DNA of 64,000 bases from Pseudomonas sp. HOU2 (GTDB lineage Bacteria > Pseudomonadota > Gammaproteobacteria > Pseudomonadales > Pseudomonadaceae): assembly GCF_040729435.1 (NCBI RefSeq), contig NZ_CP160398.1:5313001-5377000 (forward strand). Direction: 5' to 3'. Positions 26,117 through 37,394 of the stretch are shown here, one piece after another (positions within the stretch are counted from its first letter, which is position 1; each line of letters starts with the position of its first letter). The notes under the pieces were generated by a model, which was not told the origin of the DNA, ran no database searches, and saw nothing but the letters and a program-made list of their open reading frames with translations. Position numbers and translations under genes: made by a program.

Positions 26117-29100
26117 GTGCGGCTAAAGTGCATCAAACTGGCGGGGTTCAAGTCCTTCGTCGACCCGACCACGGTGAACTTCCCCAGTAACATGGCGGCG
26201 GTCGTCGGGCCGAACGGTTGCGGCAAGTCGAACATCATCGACGCCGTACGCTGGGTAATGGGCGAAAGTTCGGCGAAAAACCTGCGTGGCGAGTCGATGA
26301 CCGACGTCATCTTCAACGGCTCGACCAGTCGCAAACCGGTGAGCCAGGCGAGCATCGAACTGGTGTTCGACAACTCCGACGGCACCCTGGTCGGCGAGTA
26401 CGCGGCTTACGCCGAGATCTCCATTCGCCGCAAAGTCACCCGCGACAGCCAGAACAGCTATTTCCTCAACGGCGCCAAATGCCGCCGTCGCGACATCACC
26501 GATATCTTCCTCGGCACCGGTCTCGGCCCGCGCAGCTACTCGATCATCGAGCAGGGGATGATCTCCAAGCTGATCGAAGCCAAACCGGAAGACCTGCGCA
26601 ACTTCATCGAAGAAGCGGCGGGGATCTCCAAGTACAAGGAGCGCCGGCGCGAGACCGAAAACCGCATCCGCCGCACCCACGAAAACCTGGCGCGTCTGAC
26701 CGACCTGCGTGAAGAGCTTGAGCGTCAGCTCGAACGTTTGCACCGGCAGGCCGAGTCCGCGAAGAAGTATCAGGAATACAAGAGCGAAGAGCGCCAGCTC
26801 AAGGCGCAACTGTCGGCCCTGCGCTGGCAGGATCTGAACGATCAGGTCGGCCAGCGCGAATCGATCATCGGCAACCAGGAAGTCAGTTTCGAAGCACTGG
26901 TCGCCGAGCAGCGCAATGCCGATGCCGCCATCGAGCGCCTGCGCGACGGGCACCATGAACTGTCCGAGCGCTTCAATCTGGTGCAGGGCCGCTTCTATTC
27001 GGTCGGTGGCGACATCGCCCGGGTCGAGCAGAGCATCCAGCACGGCCAGCAGCGCTTGCGCCAGTTGCAGGACGATCTGAAAGAGGCCGAGCGCGCGCGT
27101 CTGGAAACCGAATCGCACCTGGGCCACGACCGCACGCTGCTGCTGACCCTCGGCGAAGAGCTGGACATGCTCACCCCCGAGCAGGAAGTCACCAGCGCCG
27201 CCGCCGAAGAAGCCGCCGCTGCGCTGGAGGATTCCGAAAGTGTCATGCACGGCTGGCAGGAGCAGTGGGACACCTTCAACCTGACCGCCGCCGAACCACG
27301 GCGCCAGGCCGAAGTGCAGCAGTCACGGATCCAGCAGTTGGAAACCAGCATGGAGCGTCTGGCTGATCGGCAGAAGCGTCTCGCTGAAGAGCGCGATCTG
27401 CTTTCCGCCGACCCGGAAGACGCGGCGATCATGGCGCTCAACGAGCAGCTCGCCGAGTCCGAAGCGACCCTCGAAGATTTGCAGACCAGCGAAGAAGCGC
27501 AGGTCGAAAAACTGGAGCAACTGCGTCAGGAATTGCAGCAGGCACTGACCGCGCAGCAGCAGGCGCAGGGCGATTTGCAGCGCCTCAACGGGCGACTGGC
27601 GTCGCTGGAAGCCTTGCAGCAAGCCGCGCTCGATCCGGGCACCGGCACCGCCGAATGGCTGAAGGAACACAACCTCGCCGAGCGCCCGCGTCTGGCCGAA
27701 GGCCTGAAGGTTGAGGCGGGTTGGGAGCTGGCGGTGGAAACCGTGCTCGGCGCCGATCTGCAAGCGGTGCTGGTGGACGACTTCAGCGGCTTCGATCTGT
27801 CCGGTTTCACCCAAGGCGATCTGCGCCTGCTCAGCCCCGCCAGCGATGGTGTGCGGGTAGCGGGCAGCTTGCTGGATAAAGTCGAGGCGCAGATCGATCT
27901 GTCGCCGTGGCTCGGCCAGGTCAAACCGGTCGACAGCCTTGAGCAGGCCTTGGCCTTGCGCGGCCAGTTGAGTGCCGGGCAGAGCCTGATCAGTCGCGAC
28001 GGTTACTGGGTCGGTCGGCACTTCCTGCGGGTGCGTCGCGCCAGTGAAGCCGAGAGCGGCATGCTCGCCCGGGGCCAGGAAATCGAGACGCTGCAGGCCG
28101 AGCGCGAAGAGGGCGAAGCCACGGTCGAAGCCATGGAAACCCGTCTGCAAACCCTGCGTGCGCAACAGCGGCAGCAGGAAAACGGCCGTGAGCATTTGCG
28201 CCGTTTGCTGCAAGACGAAGCCCGCTCCCAAGGTGAATTGAAAGCCCAGTTATCCGCCGGTAAAGCCAAGGCCGAACAATTGACGCTGCGCCGCACCCGC
28301 CTCGATGAGGAACTGATCGAACTCGGCGAACAGCGCGAGCTGGAGCACGAACAGGTCGGCGAAGCGCGCATGCATTTGCAGGAAGCGCTCGACGCCATGG
28401 CGCTGGACACCGAGCAGCGCGAGTTGCTGCTGGCCCAGCGTGACAGCCTGCGCGAACGCCTCGATCGCGTGCGCCAGGAAGCGCGCCAGCACAAGGATCA
28501 CGCCCATCAACTGGCGGTGCGCCTTGGCTCGTTGCGTGCGCAACATGACTCCACGCGGCAGGCGCTGGAACGTCTGGAAATGCAGGCTGAGCGCCTGACC
28601 GAAAAACGCGAACAGTTGAGTCTGAATCTGGAGGAGGGCGAGGCACCGCTGGAAGAGCTGCGCCTGAAACTCGAAGAACTGCTCGACAAACGCATGACCG
28701 TCGACGAAGAGCTGAAGACCGCGCAGATCGCACTGGAAGACGCCGACCGCGAATTGCGCGAGGCGGAAAAACGCCGGACCCAGGCCGAGCAGCAATCGCA
28801 GCTGATCCGTGGTCAGCTCGAGCAACAGCGCATGGAATGGCAAGCGCTGACCGTGCGTCGCAAGGCGTTGCAGGATCAACTGCTCGAAGACGGCTACGAT
28901 CTCAATGGCGTGCTCGCGACATTGACCCCCGAAGCCAGTGAACGCGCCGCCGAAGAAGAACTCGAACGAATCAATGCGCGGATTCAGCGCCTGGGCGCGA
29001 TCAACCTCGCGGCCATCGACGAATACACGCAACAATCCGAGCGTAAACGTTATCTGGATGCGCAGGATGCCGATCTGGTTGAGGCACTGGAGACCCTGGA

Positions 29101-29605
29101 AAACGTCATTCGCAAGATCGACAAGGAAACCCGTAACCGCTTCAAAGATACCTTTGATCAGATCAATGGCGGATTACAGGCACTTTTCCCGAAAGTTTTC
29201 GGTGGTGGCAGCGCGTATTTGGAACTGACGGGCGAAGATCTACTCGATACAGGGGTGACGATCATGGCGCGGCCGCCAGGGAAGAAGAACAGCACCATCC
29301 ATTTGCTCTCCGGCGGGGAAAAAGCCCTCACTGCGCTGGCACTGGTTTTTGCGATCTTCAAATTGAATCCGGCGCCGTTCTGCATGCTCGATGAAGTTGA
29401 CGCGCCACTGGATGACGCTAACGTTGGACGCTACGCACGATTGGTCAAAGAGATGTCGCAGACCGTGCAGTTCATCTATATCACCCACAACAAGATCGCC
29501 ATGGAAATGGCCGATCAACTGATGGGCGTGACGATGCACGAGCCGGGTTGCTCGCGACTGGTAGCCGTGGATGTCGAGGAGGCGATGGCGATGGTGGACG
29601 CCTGA
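26117..29605 (+). CDS. smc: Chromosome segregation ATPase SMC
   Basis: 1162-residue condensin subunit. N-terminal Walker A GPNGCGKSN, two long coiled coils (about residues 170-500 and 660-1000), the hinge between them (about 511-634), then the ABC signature LLSGGEKALTA and Walker B FCMLDEVDAPLDD. It dimerises through the hinge and loads on DNA with ScpA and ScpB, which are not in this window. The start is GTG 26117; the frame has no nearby ATG and the GTG directly follows the GntR stop. Confidence 0.97.
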   Translation: MRLKCIKLAGFKSFVDPTTVNFPSNMAAVVGPNGCGKSNIIDAVRWVMGESSAKNLRGESMTDVIFNGSTSRKPVSQASIELVFDNSDGTLVGEYAAYAEISIRRKVTRDSQNSYFLNGAKCRRRDITDIFLGTGLGPRSYSIIEQGMISKLIEAKPEDLRNFIEEAAGISKYKERRRETENRIRRTHENLARLTDLREELERQLERLHRQAESAKKYQEYKSEERQLKAQLSALRWQDLNDQVGQRESIIGNQEVSFEALVAEQRNADAAIERLRDGHHELSERFNLVQGRFYSVGGDIARVEQSIQHGQQRLRQLQDDLKEAERARLETESHLGHDRTLLLTLGEELDMLTPEQEVTSAAAEEAAAALEDSESVMHGWQEQWDTFNLTAAEPRRQAEVQQSRIQQLETSMERLADRQKRLAEERDLLSADPEDAAIMALNEQLAESEATLEDLQTSEEAQVEKLEQLRQELQQALTAQQQAQGDLQRLNGRLASLEALQQAALDPGTGTAEWLKEHNLAERPRLAEGLKVEAGWELAVETVLGADLQAVLVDDFSGFDLSGFTQGDLRLLSPASDGVRVAGSLLDKVEAQIDLSPWLGQVKPVDSLEQALALRGQLSAGQSLISRDGYWVGRHFLRVRRASEAESGMLARGQEIETLQAEREEGEATVEAMETRLQTLRAQQRQQENGREHLRRLLQDEARSQGELKAQLSAGKAKAEQLTLRRTRLDEELIELGEQRELEHEQVGEARMHLQEALDAMALDTEQRELLLAQRDSLRERLDRVRQEARQHKDHAHQLAVRLGSLRAQHDSTRQALERLEMQAERLTEKREQLSLNLEEGEAPLEELRLKLEELLDKRMTVDEELKTAQIALEDADRELREAEKRRTQAEQQSQLIRGQLEQQRMEWQALTVRRKALQDQLLEDGYDLNGVLATLTPEASERAAEEELERINARIQRLGAINLAAIDEYTQQSERKRYLDAQDADLVEALETLENVIRKIDKETRNRFKDTFDQINGGLQALFPKVFGGGSAYLELTGEDLLDTGVTIMARPPGKKNSTIHLLSGGEKALTALALVFAIFKLNPAPFCMLDEVDAPLDDANVGRYARLVKEMSQTVQFIYITHNKIAMEMADQLMGVTMHEPGCSRLVAVDVEEAMAMVDA

Positions 29606-29865
29606 GCCAGCGTGGTGTCGGAAGGGGTACGAATAGTCTGTAGGACTTTTTTACCGGCTTCGACTTGCTGGCCAATCGACATATTCGCGCAAGCCAATGT
29701 GACAGACGGTGTAAAGTTGTCTTTGGTCGTGCTAGTTTAATGTCAATTTTTCGTATACGTGGGCAAAACGCCTGTCAGAACATAGAGTTGGCGCCACGTT
29801 TTAAAGCGGTTTACACAATGTAAGCCCCTTATTTTTCAGCATTTTTTATAGAGGCACGGGATTAC

Positions 29866-30729
29866 ATGGAAATCGGTCTGCGCGAGTGGCTGATCGTCAT
29901 CGGCATCATTGTGATAGCCGGTATTCTTTTCGATGGCTGGCGCCGTATGCGCGGCGGCAAGGGAAAACTGAAATTCCGTCTTGACCGAAGTCTGTCCAAC
30001 CTGCCGGACGAGGACACCAGCGCTGAGCTGTTGGGCCCGGCCCGCGTGCTGGATACGCATAAAGAGCCGCAACTGGACGAACACGATCTGCCATCGGTGA
30101 GCATGCCGGCCCGCGAAGCACGCGAGCCTCGCGAATCCGGCTCCAAGCGTGGCAAGCGCGGCAGCAACGGCCCGGCCCAGGGCGACCTGAATCTGGACCT
30201 GGATCTGGATGGCGGCCCGAGCTTCAGCAGCCGTGATGATGACTTCGTCGAAGACAGCAAGCCTGCGCCGGCCGTGGCCGACAAGGATCAGCCGCAAGCC
30301 GAGGAAGTGCTGGTGATCAGCGTGATCTGCCGCGACGCCGCCGGCTTCAAAGGCCCGGCCCTGCTGCAGAACATTCTGGAAAGCGGTCTGCGTTTCGGCG
30401 AGATGGATATTTTCCACCGCCACGAAAGCATGGCTGGCAACGGTGAAGTGCTGTTTTCCATGGCCAACGCGGTCAAGCCGGGCATTTTCGATCTGGACGA
30501 CATCGACCATTTCAGCACCCCGGCGGTGAGTTTCTTCCTCGGCCTGCCAGGCCCGCGTCATCCGAAGCAGGCCTTCGACGTAATGGTCGCGGCGGCGCGC
30601 AAGCTGTCGCAGGAACTGAACGGCGAGCTGAAAGACGACCAGCGCAGTGTGCTGACCGCGCAGACCATCGAGCACTACCGTCAGCGCATCGTCGAATTCG
30701 AACGCCGCGCCCTGACCCAGAAGCGCTAA
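29866..30729 (+). CDS. zipA: Cell division protein ZipA
   Basis: 287 residues. An N-terminal membrane helix ([18 protein letters not shown]), a charged Pro/Asp/Arg-rich linker at about 40-145, and a C-terminal FtsZ-binding domain from about 145 ([20 protein letters not shown]). It tethers FtsZ to the inner membrane at the division site. The smc-zipA gap of 260 bases shows no gene and should carry the zipA promoter. The smc-zipA-ligA order is conserved in pseudomonads. Confidence 0.95.
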   Translation: MEIGLREWLIVIGIIVIAGILFDGWRRMRGGKGKLKFRLDRSLSNLPDEDTSAELLGPARVLDTHKEPQLDEHDLPSVSMPAREAREPRESGSKRGKRGSNGPAQGDLNLDLDLDGGPSFSSRDDDFVEDSKPAPAVADKDQPQAEEVLVISVICRDAAGFKGPALLQNILESGLRFGEMDIFHRHESMAGNGEVLFSMANAVKPGIFDLDDIDHFSTPAVSFFLGLPGPRHPKQAFDVMVAAARKLSQELNGELKDDQRSVLTAQTIEHYRQRIVEFERRALTQKR

Positions 30730-30759
30730 GCCCAGAGCGCAGTTGTGGAGGGGGCTTGC

Positions 30760-30866
30760 TGTGGCGAGGGAGCTTGCTCCCGCTGGGCTGCGAAGCAGCC
30801 CCAAAATCACGGCGGCTTCGCCACCTGGCGGGACGGTGCGACGATTCGACAAGCTCCCTCGCCACA
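30760..30866. repeat. Degenerate REP pair, family A
   Basis: The left arm TGTGGCGAGGGAGCTTGCTC is intact; the right arm keeps only AAGCTCCCTCGCCACA and has lost the GCGGGAGC part. A further partial copy (TGTGGAGGGGGCTTGCT) lies just before it at 30744. It appears eroded compared with the other family A pairs. Confidence 0.8.
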
Positions 30867-30903
30867 ATGTCCATAGCCTTGAGCTAATGTGATTTAGAAG
30901 ATT

Positions 30904-33302
<2,399 letters not shown>

Positions 33303-33328
33303 TACCGTTTAGGTCGGCAGTCTGCTTT

Positions 33329-33464
33329 TGTGGCGAGGGAGCTTGCTCCCGCTCGGCGACGAAGTCGTCGCAAAACCACCATCCTCGGTATTTCAGGGTA
33401 AATGAGGTCGCATGGTTTTGGGGGGCTGCTTCGCAACCCGGCGGGAGCAAGCTCCCTCGCCACA
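33329..33464. repeat. REP pair, family A
   Basis: Inverted GTGGCGAGGGAGCTTGCTCC arms with a 90-base spacer, 136 bases overall, between ligA and the next gene on the same strand. Confidence 0.9.
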
Positions 33465-33555
33465 TCGGCAGTGTCACTCAGTAGCTGCGTTGTATTCGGG
33501 AACATTGTTGACTTCAGGATGATCTAGTCTTGGCAAGCCCCAGGGAGAGATCACC

Positions 33556-34719
33556 ATGTACCGCTTTTTCGAGCAGCTCAGTTCCCGCATCGTCGCGCCG
33601 TTCATGGGCGAATCTTCACGCAACAGCAAAATCTGGCCGTGCCGCTGCGGCCAGTCGCTGTTCTTTCGCAACAGCCAGTGCCTGGCTTGCAGCGCCCTGT
33701 TGGGCTATCAGCCTGAAGAAAGTCGCCTGACCTCGTTGCAACCCGGCCCGCAGGACGGCAGCTGGACACTCGATGCCGATCCCGACGCCGGATTGTTTCG
33801 TCGCTGCGCCAACCTCGACACTCCCGCCGCGTGCAATTGGCTGCTGCCGGATAACGGCCATGACAGCCTGTGCATCGCCTGCAGCCTCAATCGCACCATC
33901 CCCGACCTTTCTGTGACGGAAAACCCCGAACGCTGGCGCAAGGTCGAGATCGCCAAGCGCCGGCTGGTGGCGCAACTGATCACCCTGGGCCTGCCGGTCA
34001 TCCCGAAAACCGTGGATGAGGCCACCGGTCTGGCCTTCGACTTCATCGGCGTCGACCTCGAAGGCAATGCGCCGATGACCGGCCACGCCAACGGCCTGAT
34101 CACCCTCGACATCAAAGAAGCCGACGACGCCCATCGCGAGCAGGTGCGGGCGGCAATGCATGAACCCTATCGCACGCTGCTCGGGCATTTTCGGCATGAG
34201 GTCGGGCATTATTATTGGGATCGTTTGATCGCCAACGGTCCGTGGCTCGAAGCTTTTCGCAAGCTGTTCGGCGACGAGCGCGCCAGTTACGCCGAAGCGC
34301 TCGACCGACACTATCAGCAAGGTGCACCGCTGGACTGGCCGCAACATTACGTCAGCGCCTACGCGACCATGCACCCCTGGGAGGACTGGGCGGAAACCTG
34401 GGCGCATTACCTGCACATGATGGATGCGGTGGATACTGCGCTGGGTTTTGGCATGAGCGCGCGGGAAATGGACTTCGATTACCAGCCGTTTCCACCGAGC
34501 ACTCTGTACGACCCGGAGCACCCCGGCGGCGCGGCGTTCCTGTCGTTCGTCAACGCCTGGATCGAACTGGCGGGGATGCTCAACGAACTGTCACGCAGCA
34601 TGGGCCAGCCGGATTTCTACCCGTTTGTGTTGCCGGCGGCGGCGATTGCCAAGCTGCACTTCATCCATCTGGTAATCCAGCAGGCGGGCGGCAAGGCGGA
34701 CGAGGTGCTGACCCTGTAG
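33556..34719 (+). CDS. Putative zinc-binding metallopeptidase with N-terminal zinc ribbon
   Basis: 387 residues. A four-Cys zinc ribbon (C29, C31, C42, C45; CRCG and CLAC) is followed by a domain with HEVGH at 214-218 (HEVGHYYWDRL) and a later EDWAETWAHYLH segment supplying an acidic or His ligand, which fits a gluzincin-like zinc peptidase. There is no signal peptide, so it should be cytosolic. Proteins of this type are common in Proteobacteria as putative zinc-binding peptidases without a known substrate. Its neighbours give no functional hint. The stop codon overlaps a partial REP-like sequence. Confidence 0.8.
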   Translation: MYRFFEQLSSRIVAPFMGESSRNSKIWPCRCGQSLFFRNSQCLACSALLGYQPEESRLTSLQPGPQDGSWTLDADPDAGLFRRCANLDTPAACNWLLPDNGHDSLCIACSLNRTIPDLSVTENPERWRKVEIAKRRLVAQLITLGLPVIPKTVDEATGLAFDFIGVDLEGNAPMTGHANGLITLDIKEADDAHREQVRAAMHEPYRTLLGHFRHEVGHYYWDRLIANGPWLEAFRKLFGDERASYAEALDRHYQQGAPLDWPQHYVSAYATMHPWEDWAETWAHYLHMMDAVDTALGFGMSAREMDFDYQPFPPSTLYDPEHPGGAAFLSFVNAWIELAGMLNELSRSMGQPDFYPFVLPAAAIAKLHFIHLVIQQAGGKADEVLTL

Positions 34720-34745
34720 CAGCTGCCGCAGGTTGCGATCTTTTT
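34717..34745. repeat. Single REP-like half element, family D
   Basis: TAGCAGCTGCCGCAGGTTGCGATCTTTTT matches one arm of the 16391-16468 repeat with one or two changes and includes the stop codon TAG of the preceding gene. The T-run at the end could help termination. Confidence 0.65.
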
Positions 34746-34798
34746 AGGCTCAGCGCATGTCCTTGAACCCGTTCATATTTTTTATCTGAAACCAACGG

Positions 34799-34826
34799 TT
34801 GTAACTTCGCTTCAGACAGGTACAAT
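34799..34826 (+). promoter_or_regulatory. Sigma-70 type promoter of the 4.5S RNA gene
   Basis: TTGTAA (34799-34804) and TACAAT (34821-34826) with a 16-base spacer; transcription would start near 34833, about 25 bases before the mature RNA. Confidence 0.6.
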
Positions 34827-34857
34827 GGCGCGGCTCGCCGACAGGTGAGTGTCGTTA

Positions 34858-34969
34858 TGGTGACCCCATCGGTCCCCCCGCAACGATTACCCGTGAACCT
34901 GGTCAGAGCCGGAAGGCAGCAGCCACAGCGGGAACATTGTGTGCCGGGGTGTGGCTGGTGGGGTTACCA
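34858..34969 (+). ncRNA. ffs: 4.5S RNA of the signal recognition particle
   Basis: The conserved SRP apical core is present (GGTCAGAGCCGGAAGGCAGC, with the GGAA tetraloop and the asymmetric loop), and the ends pair as TGGTGACCCCA with TGGGGTTACCA. With Ffh it delivers membrane proteins to the inner membrane. Ends are set by the terminal stem and are good to a few bases; 5' processing from a longer transcript is likely. A promoter lies upstream and a terminator downstream. Confidence 0.95.
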
Positions 34970-34997
34970 CCTTAACGAACATTGAGCGCTTCAACAG

Positions 34998-35030
34998 AAC
35001 TGCATGGGTTTCGCCCACTGCGGTTTTTTT
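34998..35030 (+). terminator. Terminator of ffs
   Basis: CTGCATGGG and CCCACTGCGG pair around TTTCG with one bulged C, followed by seven T residues. Confidence 0.75.
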
Positions 35031-35063
35031 ATGCCCGCGATTTGGGCTTTCACGCCGGCTCCC

Positions 35064-35087
35064 TGTGGGAGCGAGCCTGCTCGCGAA
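35064..35087 (+). repeat. Single REP unit, family C
   Basis: TGTGGGAGCGAGCCTGCTCG followed by CGAA; no inverted partner is seen in the next 100 bases. Confidence 0.75.
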
Positions 35088-35193
35088 GGCTGTCCCCCCG
35101 ATGCCTGTTCCGCTACCAAGGCTGAACAGTGGCATACTCCACCGTCTTGCTGCGCGCGTCGTTGACAAGTTCGCGCCCTGGCTACGAGGTTGT

Positions 35194-37143
35194 ATGCACC
35201 CGGAACATCACGATTTATCCACCGCCGTGTATTTGCCCGTCACGGACGAGACCTGCGCGAGCCTGTTGCAGCCCGAGGGCTCAAAAAACCTCGACGAGCT
35301 GACGGATGCGCAACTGGCCGCCGTGCTGGTCATCCAGAATCTGGCTCAGGCCACCGAAAAGGATCTCACCGCCGCAGCGGCGGAGAAGGTGCTGGCGCGC
35401 CTGATCGCCTGGGCGGTCGATGGCGGGGCAGGGCTGCTGTCCGAGTCGCAACGGCTGTTTGACCCGCGCCAGTTGTACTTCGGTCTGAATGCCATCAGGG
35501 GATTGAACCTGCGATTGCTGTTGGCCGAAGAGGTGGCGGCGCAGGATTACCTGCTGCCCGATGGCAAGTGGGATGACGAGTTCAAGACGCGCCACCACTC
35601 AATCAACAATCCGTTCAGCCAGCAGATGATCAGCCCGGCACACCGCGAGCGCTGGCTCAGCGCCGCGCAGGACAAACTGGTCAGAACCTTCCGCGCCAAC
35701 CTCGATGAAGACCTGCACGTGCAAGGCTACGCCGGGATCGGCAAGAGCCATCTGGTCGGCGCATTGACCGAGTGCCTGCGCCCGGAGAAAACCCTGTTGC
35801 TGGCACGCACCCCGGAAAAACTTGCGACCCTGTGCCAGCGCATGGGCGTAGCCAGTGAGCGCAAGCCCGGCATCACCTTTGAGGCGTTCGCGCGCGGGCT
35901 GATTTATGGGCGCAAGCCACAGCCGGCAAGCGCCGCCGGCCGAGTCGCGAGCAAACAGAGTCTGGCGCAGGAGTTGAACATCCTCGGTTTTCGCGAGCAT
36001 GACGCGCAACGAACCCTGAACGTCTGCCTGGAAACCCTCGAGCGCTATTGCCACTCCCGGGACTACAGCCTGTCGGCGCATCATCTGCCGTATTTCAAAC
36101 TGTCCTTGTCCGGTCTTGAGTCCAAGGTGCTGCTGGAATATTCGAGCCGCGTCTGGACTTACCTCGAGGCCAACCCGGTGTGGGGCCGGCAGAGTGGCTT
36201 CGAAGCGTTGTTGCTGATCAAACGGGCAAGCCTCGCCGGCTGCGTGGTGCCGCCGCGTTATACCCACGTGCTGATCGACGAGAGTCAGGACATTCCCGCT
36301 TCGCTGCTGCAGATCATCGAGCGCGGCCAACAGGTGCTGATCACGCTGGGCGATGAGTACCAGCACGCCGAGCGCGATCTGGTGAAAAGAAAGCGTGAAG
36401 TGCGCCAGAGCGATATCACCTACTCGGTGCGTTCGGGACGCAATGTCGAGCGTCTGGTCAATCCGCTGATTTCCCGCCACTCGGAAAAGAGCAAGGTGCC
36501 CTTTGAAGGCGCGCGTGAAGCGGACGTCGGCATCGAGTTTTATCCGCAGGGCTTTGTCCCGCCGGAAGGTTGCGTGGTACTGACGGCGTCACCGTGGGAC
36601 ACGATGAAGTGGGCCATGCAGCTGCACGATGCCAATTGCCTGTTCTGCTTTGCCGACATGAAAGCGCAGCGCGATCTCGAACACTTCATGACCAGCGCCA
36701 TCGAGTTGTTCAAGGTCGATTACTACAGTTCCACGCACAGCGAGAAGGGTCCGCATCGCTATTTCAGCGACTTGCCCACGTGGCAGTTGGTACGCGATGC
36801 CAATCAGTTCGACGAAGCGTTTCTTTGGGTCGAGGCCGAGCTGGAAAAAGGCTTCAAGGTCGCTGACCTGACCCGGCTCAACCGGATGATCGGCGGCCCC
36901 GGCAAAAGCTGCCTGCTGATGCAGGCGCACGAGGCGGGCGGCATGGAGTTCGACCGCGTTCTGCTGACCCCCGAGCTGCTGACCAACGTGCAGTTCAAGG
37001 ACGCCTACGCGTTCGATCAGCGGATCTGCGCCGTGTACATCGCCATCTCCCGCGCCCGGCAGCAGCTTTATCTGCCGTACGACGTGGTCGAGTGGATCGA
37101 ATTCCACGACTACCAGAAATTCCGCGAATCGCACGGCTACTGA
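35194..37143 (+). CDS. Uncharacterised UvrD-like (SF1) helicase/ATPase
   Basis: 649 residues from ATG 35194, preceded by GAGG; the frame open upstream runs back through ffs and is rejected. After about 165 residues of unassigned N-terminal sequence come SF1-type motifs: Walker A GYAGIGKS (178-185), DESQD (362-366), LGDEYQ (motif III-like), SVRSGRN (motif IV-like), HEAGGMEFDRVLL (motif V-like) and AISRARQQLYL (motif VI-like). The order matches UvrD/Rep-family helicases, but GIGKS replaces the usual GTGKT and the accessory 1B/2B domains look short. The substrate and role are unknown. It sits alone between ffs and dnaX. Confidence 0.82.
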   Translation: MHPEHHDLSTAVYLPVTDETCASLLQPEGSKNLDELTDAQLAAVLVIQNLAQATEKDLTAAAAEKVLARLIAWAVDGGAGLLSESQRLFDPRQLYFGLNAIRGLNLRLLLAEEVAAQDYLLPDGKWDDEFKTRHHSINNPFSQQMISPAHRERWLSAAQDKLVRTFRANLDEDLHVQGYAGIGKSHLVGALTECLRPEKTLLLARTPEKLATLCQRMGVASERKPGITFEAFARGLIYGRKPQPASAAGRVASKQSLAQELNILGFREHDAQRTLNVCLETLERYCHSRDYSLSAHHLPYFKLSLSGLESKVLLEYSSRVWTYLEANPVWGRQSGFEALLLIKRASLAGCVVPPRYTHVLIDESQDIPASLLQIIERGQQVLITLGDEYQHAERDLVKRKREVRQSDITYSVRSGRNVERLVNPLISRHSEKSKVPFEGAREADVGIEFYPQGFVPPEGCVVLTASPWDTMKWAMQLHDANCLFCFADMKAQRDLEHFMTSAIELFKVDYYSSTHSEKGPHRYFSDLPTWQLVRDANQFDEAFLWVEAELEKGFKVADLTRLNRMIGGPGKSCLLMQAHEAGGMEFDRVLLTPELLTNVQFKDAYAFDQRICAVYIAISRARQQLYLPYDVVEWIEFHDYQKFRESHGY

Positions 37144-37154
37144 TTGCCCCCCCT

Positions 37155-37244
37155 TGGAGGAGTGAGCCTGCTCGCGATTGCTTCGGTTCAGTCAACATCG
37201 ATGCCGACTGACATGACACTATCGCGAACAGGCTCACTCCTACA
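37155..37244. repeat. REP pair, divergent family C
   Basis: GGAGGAGTGAGCCTGCTCGC and the inverted GCGAACAGGCTCACTCCTAC, 90 bases overall, just after the helicase-like gene. The rest of the gap to dnaX (to 37394) shows no gene and should hold the dnaX promoter. Confidence 0.82.
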
Positions 37245-37394
37245 GGGCGTTATGGGGTGTCGCAGTCCCGATCCCGAGCCGAAATTTTCCCGCCAACAAC
37301 AGCTTGGCCAGATTAGACGAGCACACCGGATGCAATTTTGCCCCTGCTCCGCTAGCATTAGCCGCTTCAGCTTCCTTCGTTGCGACGGTTTTCG

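Noticed and set aside
34939..35193. N-terminal extension of the helicase-like gene
   Set aside because: It would be translated from within the 4.5S RNA, through its terminator and a REP unit; ATG 35194 has its own ribosome site.
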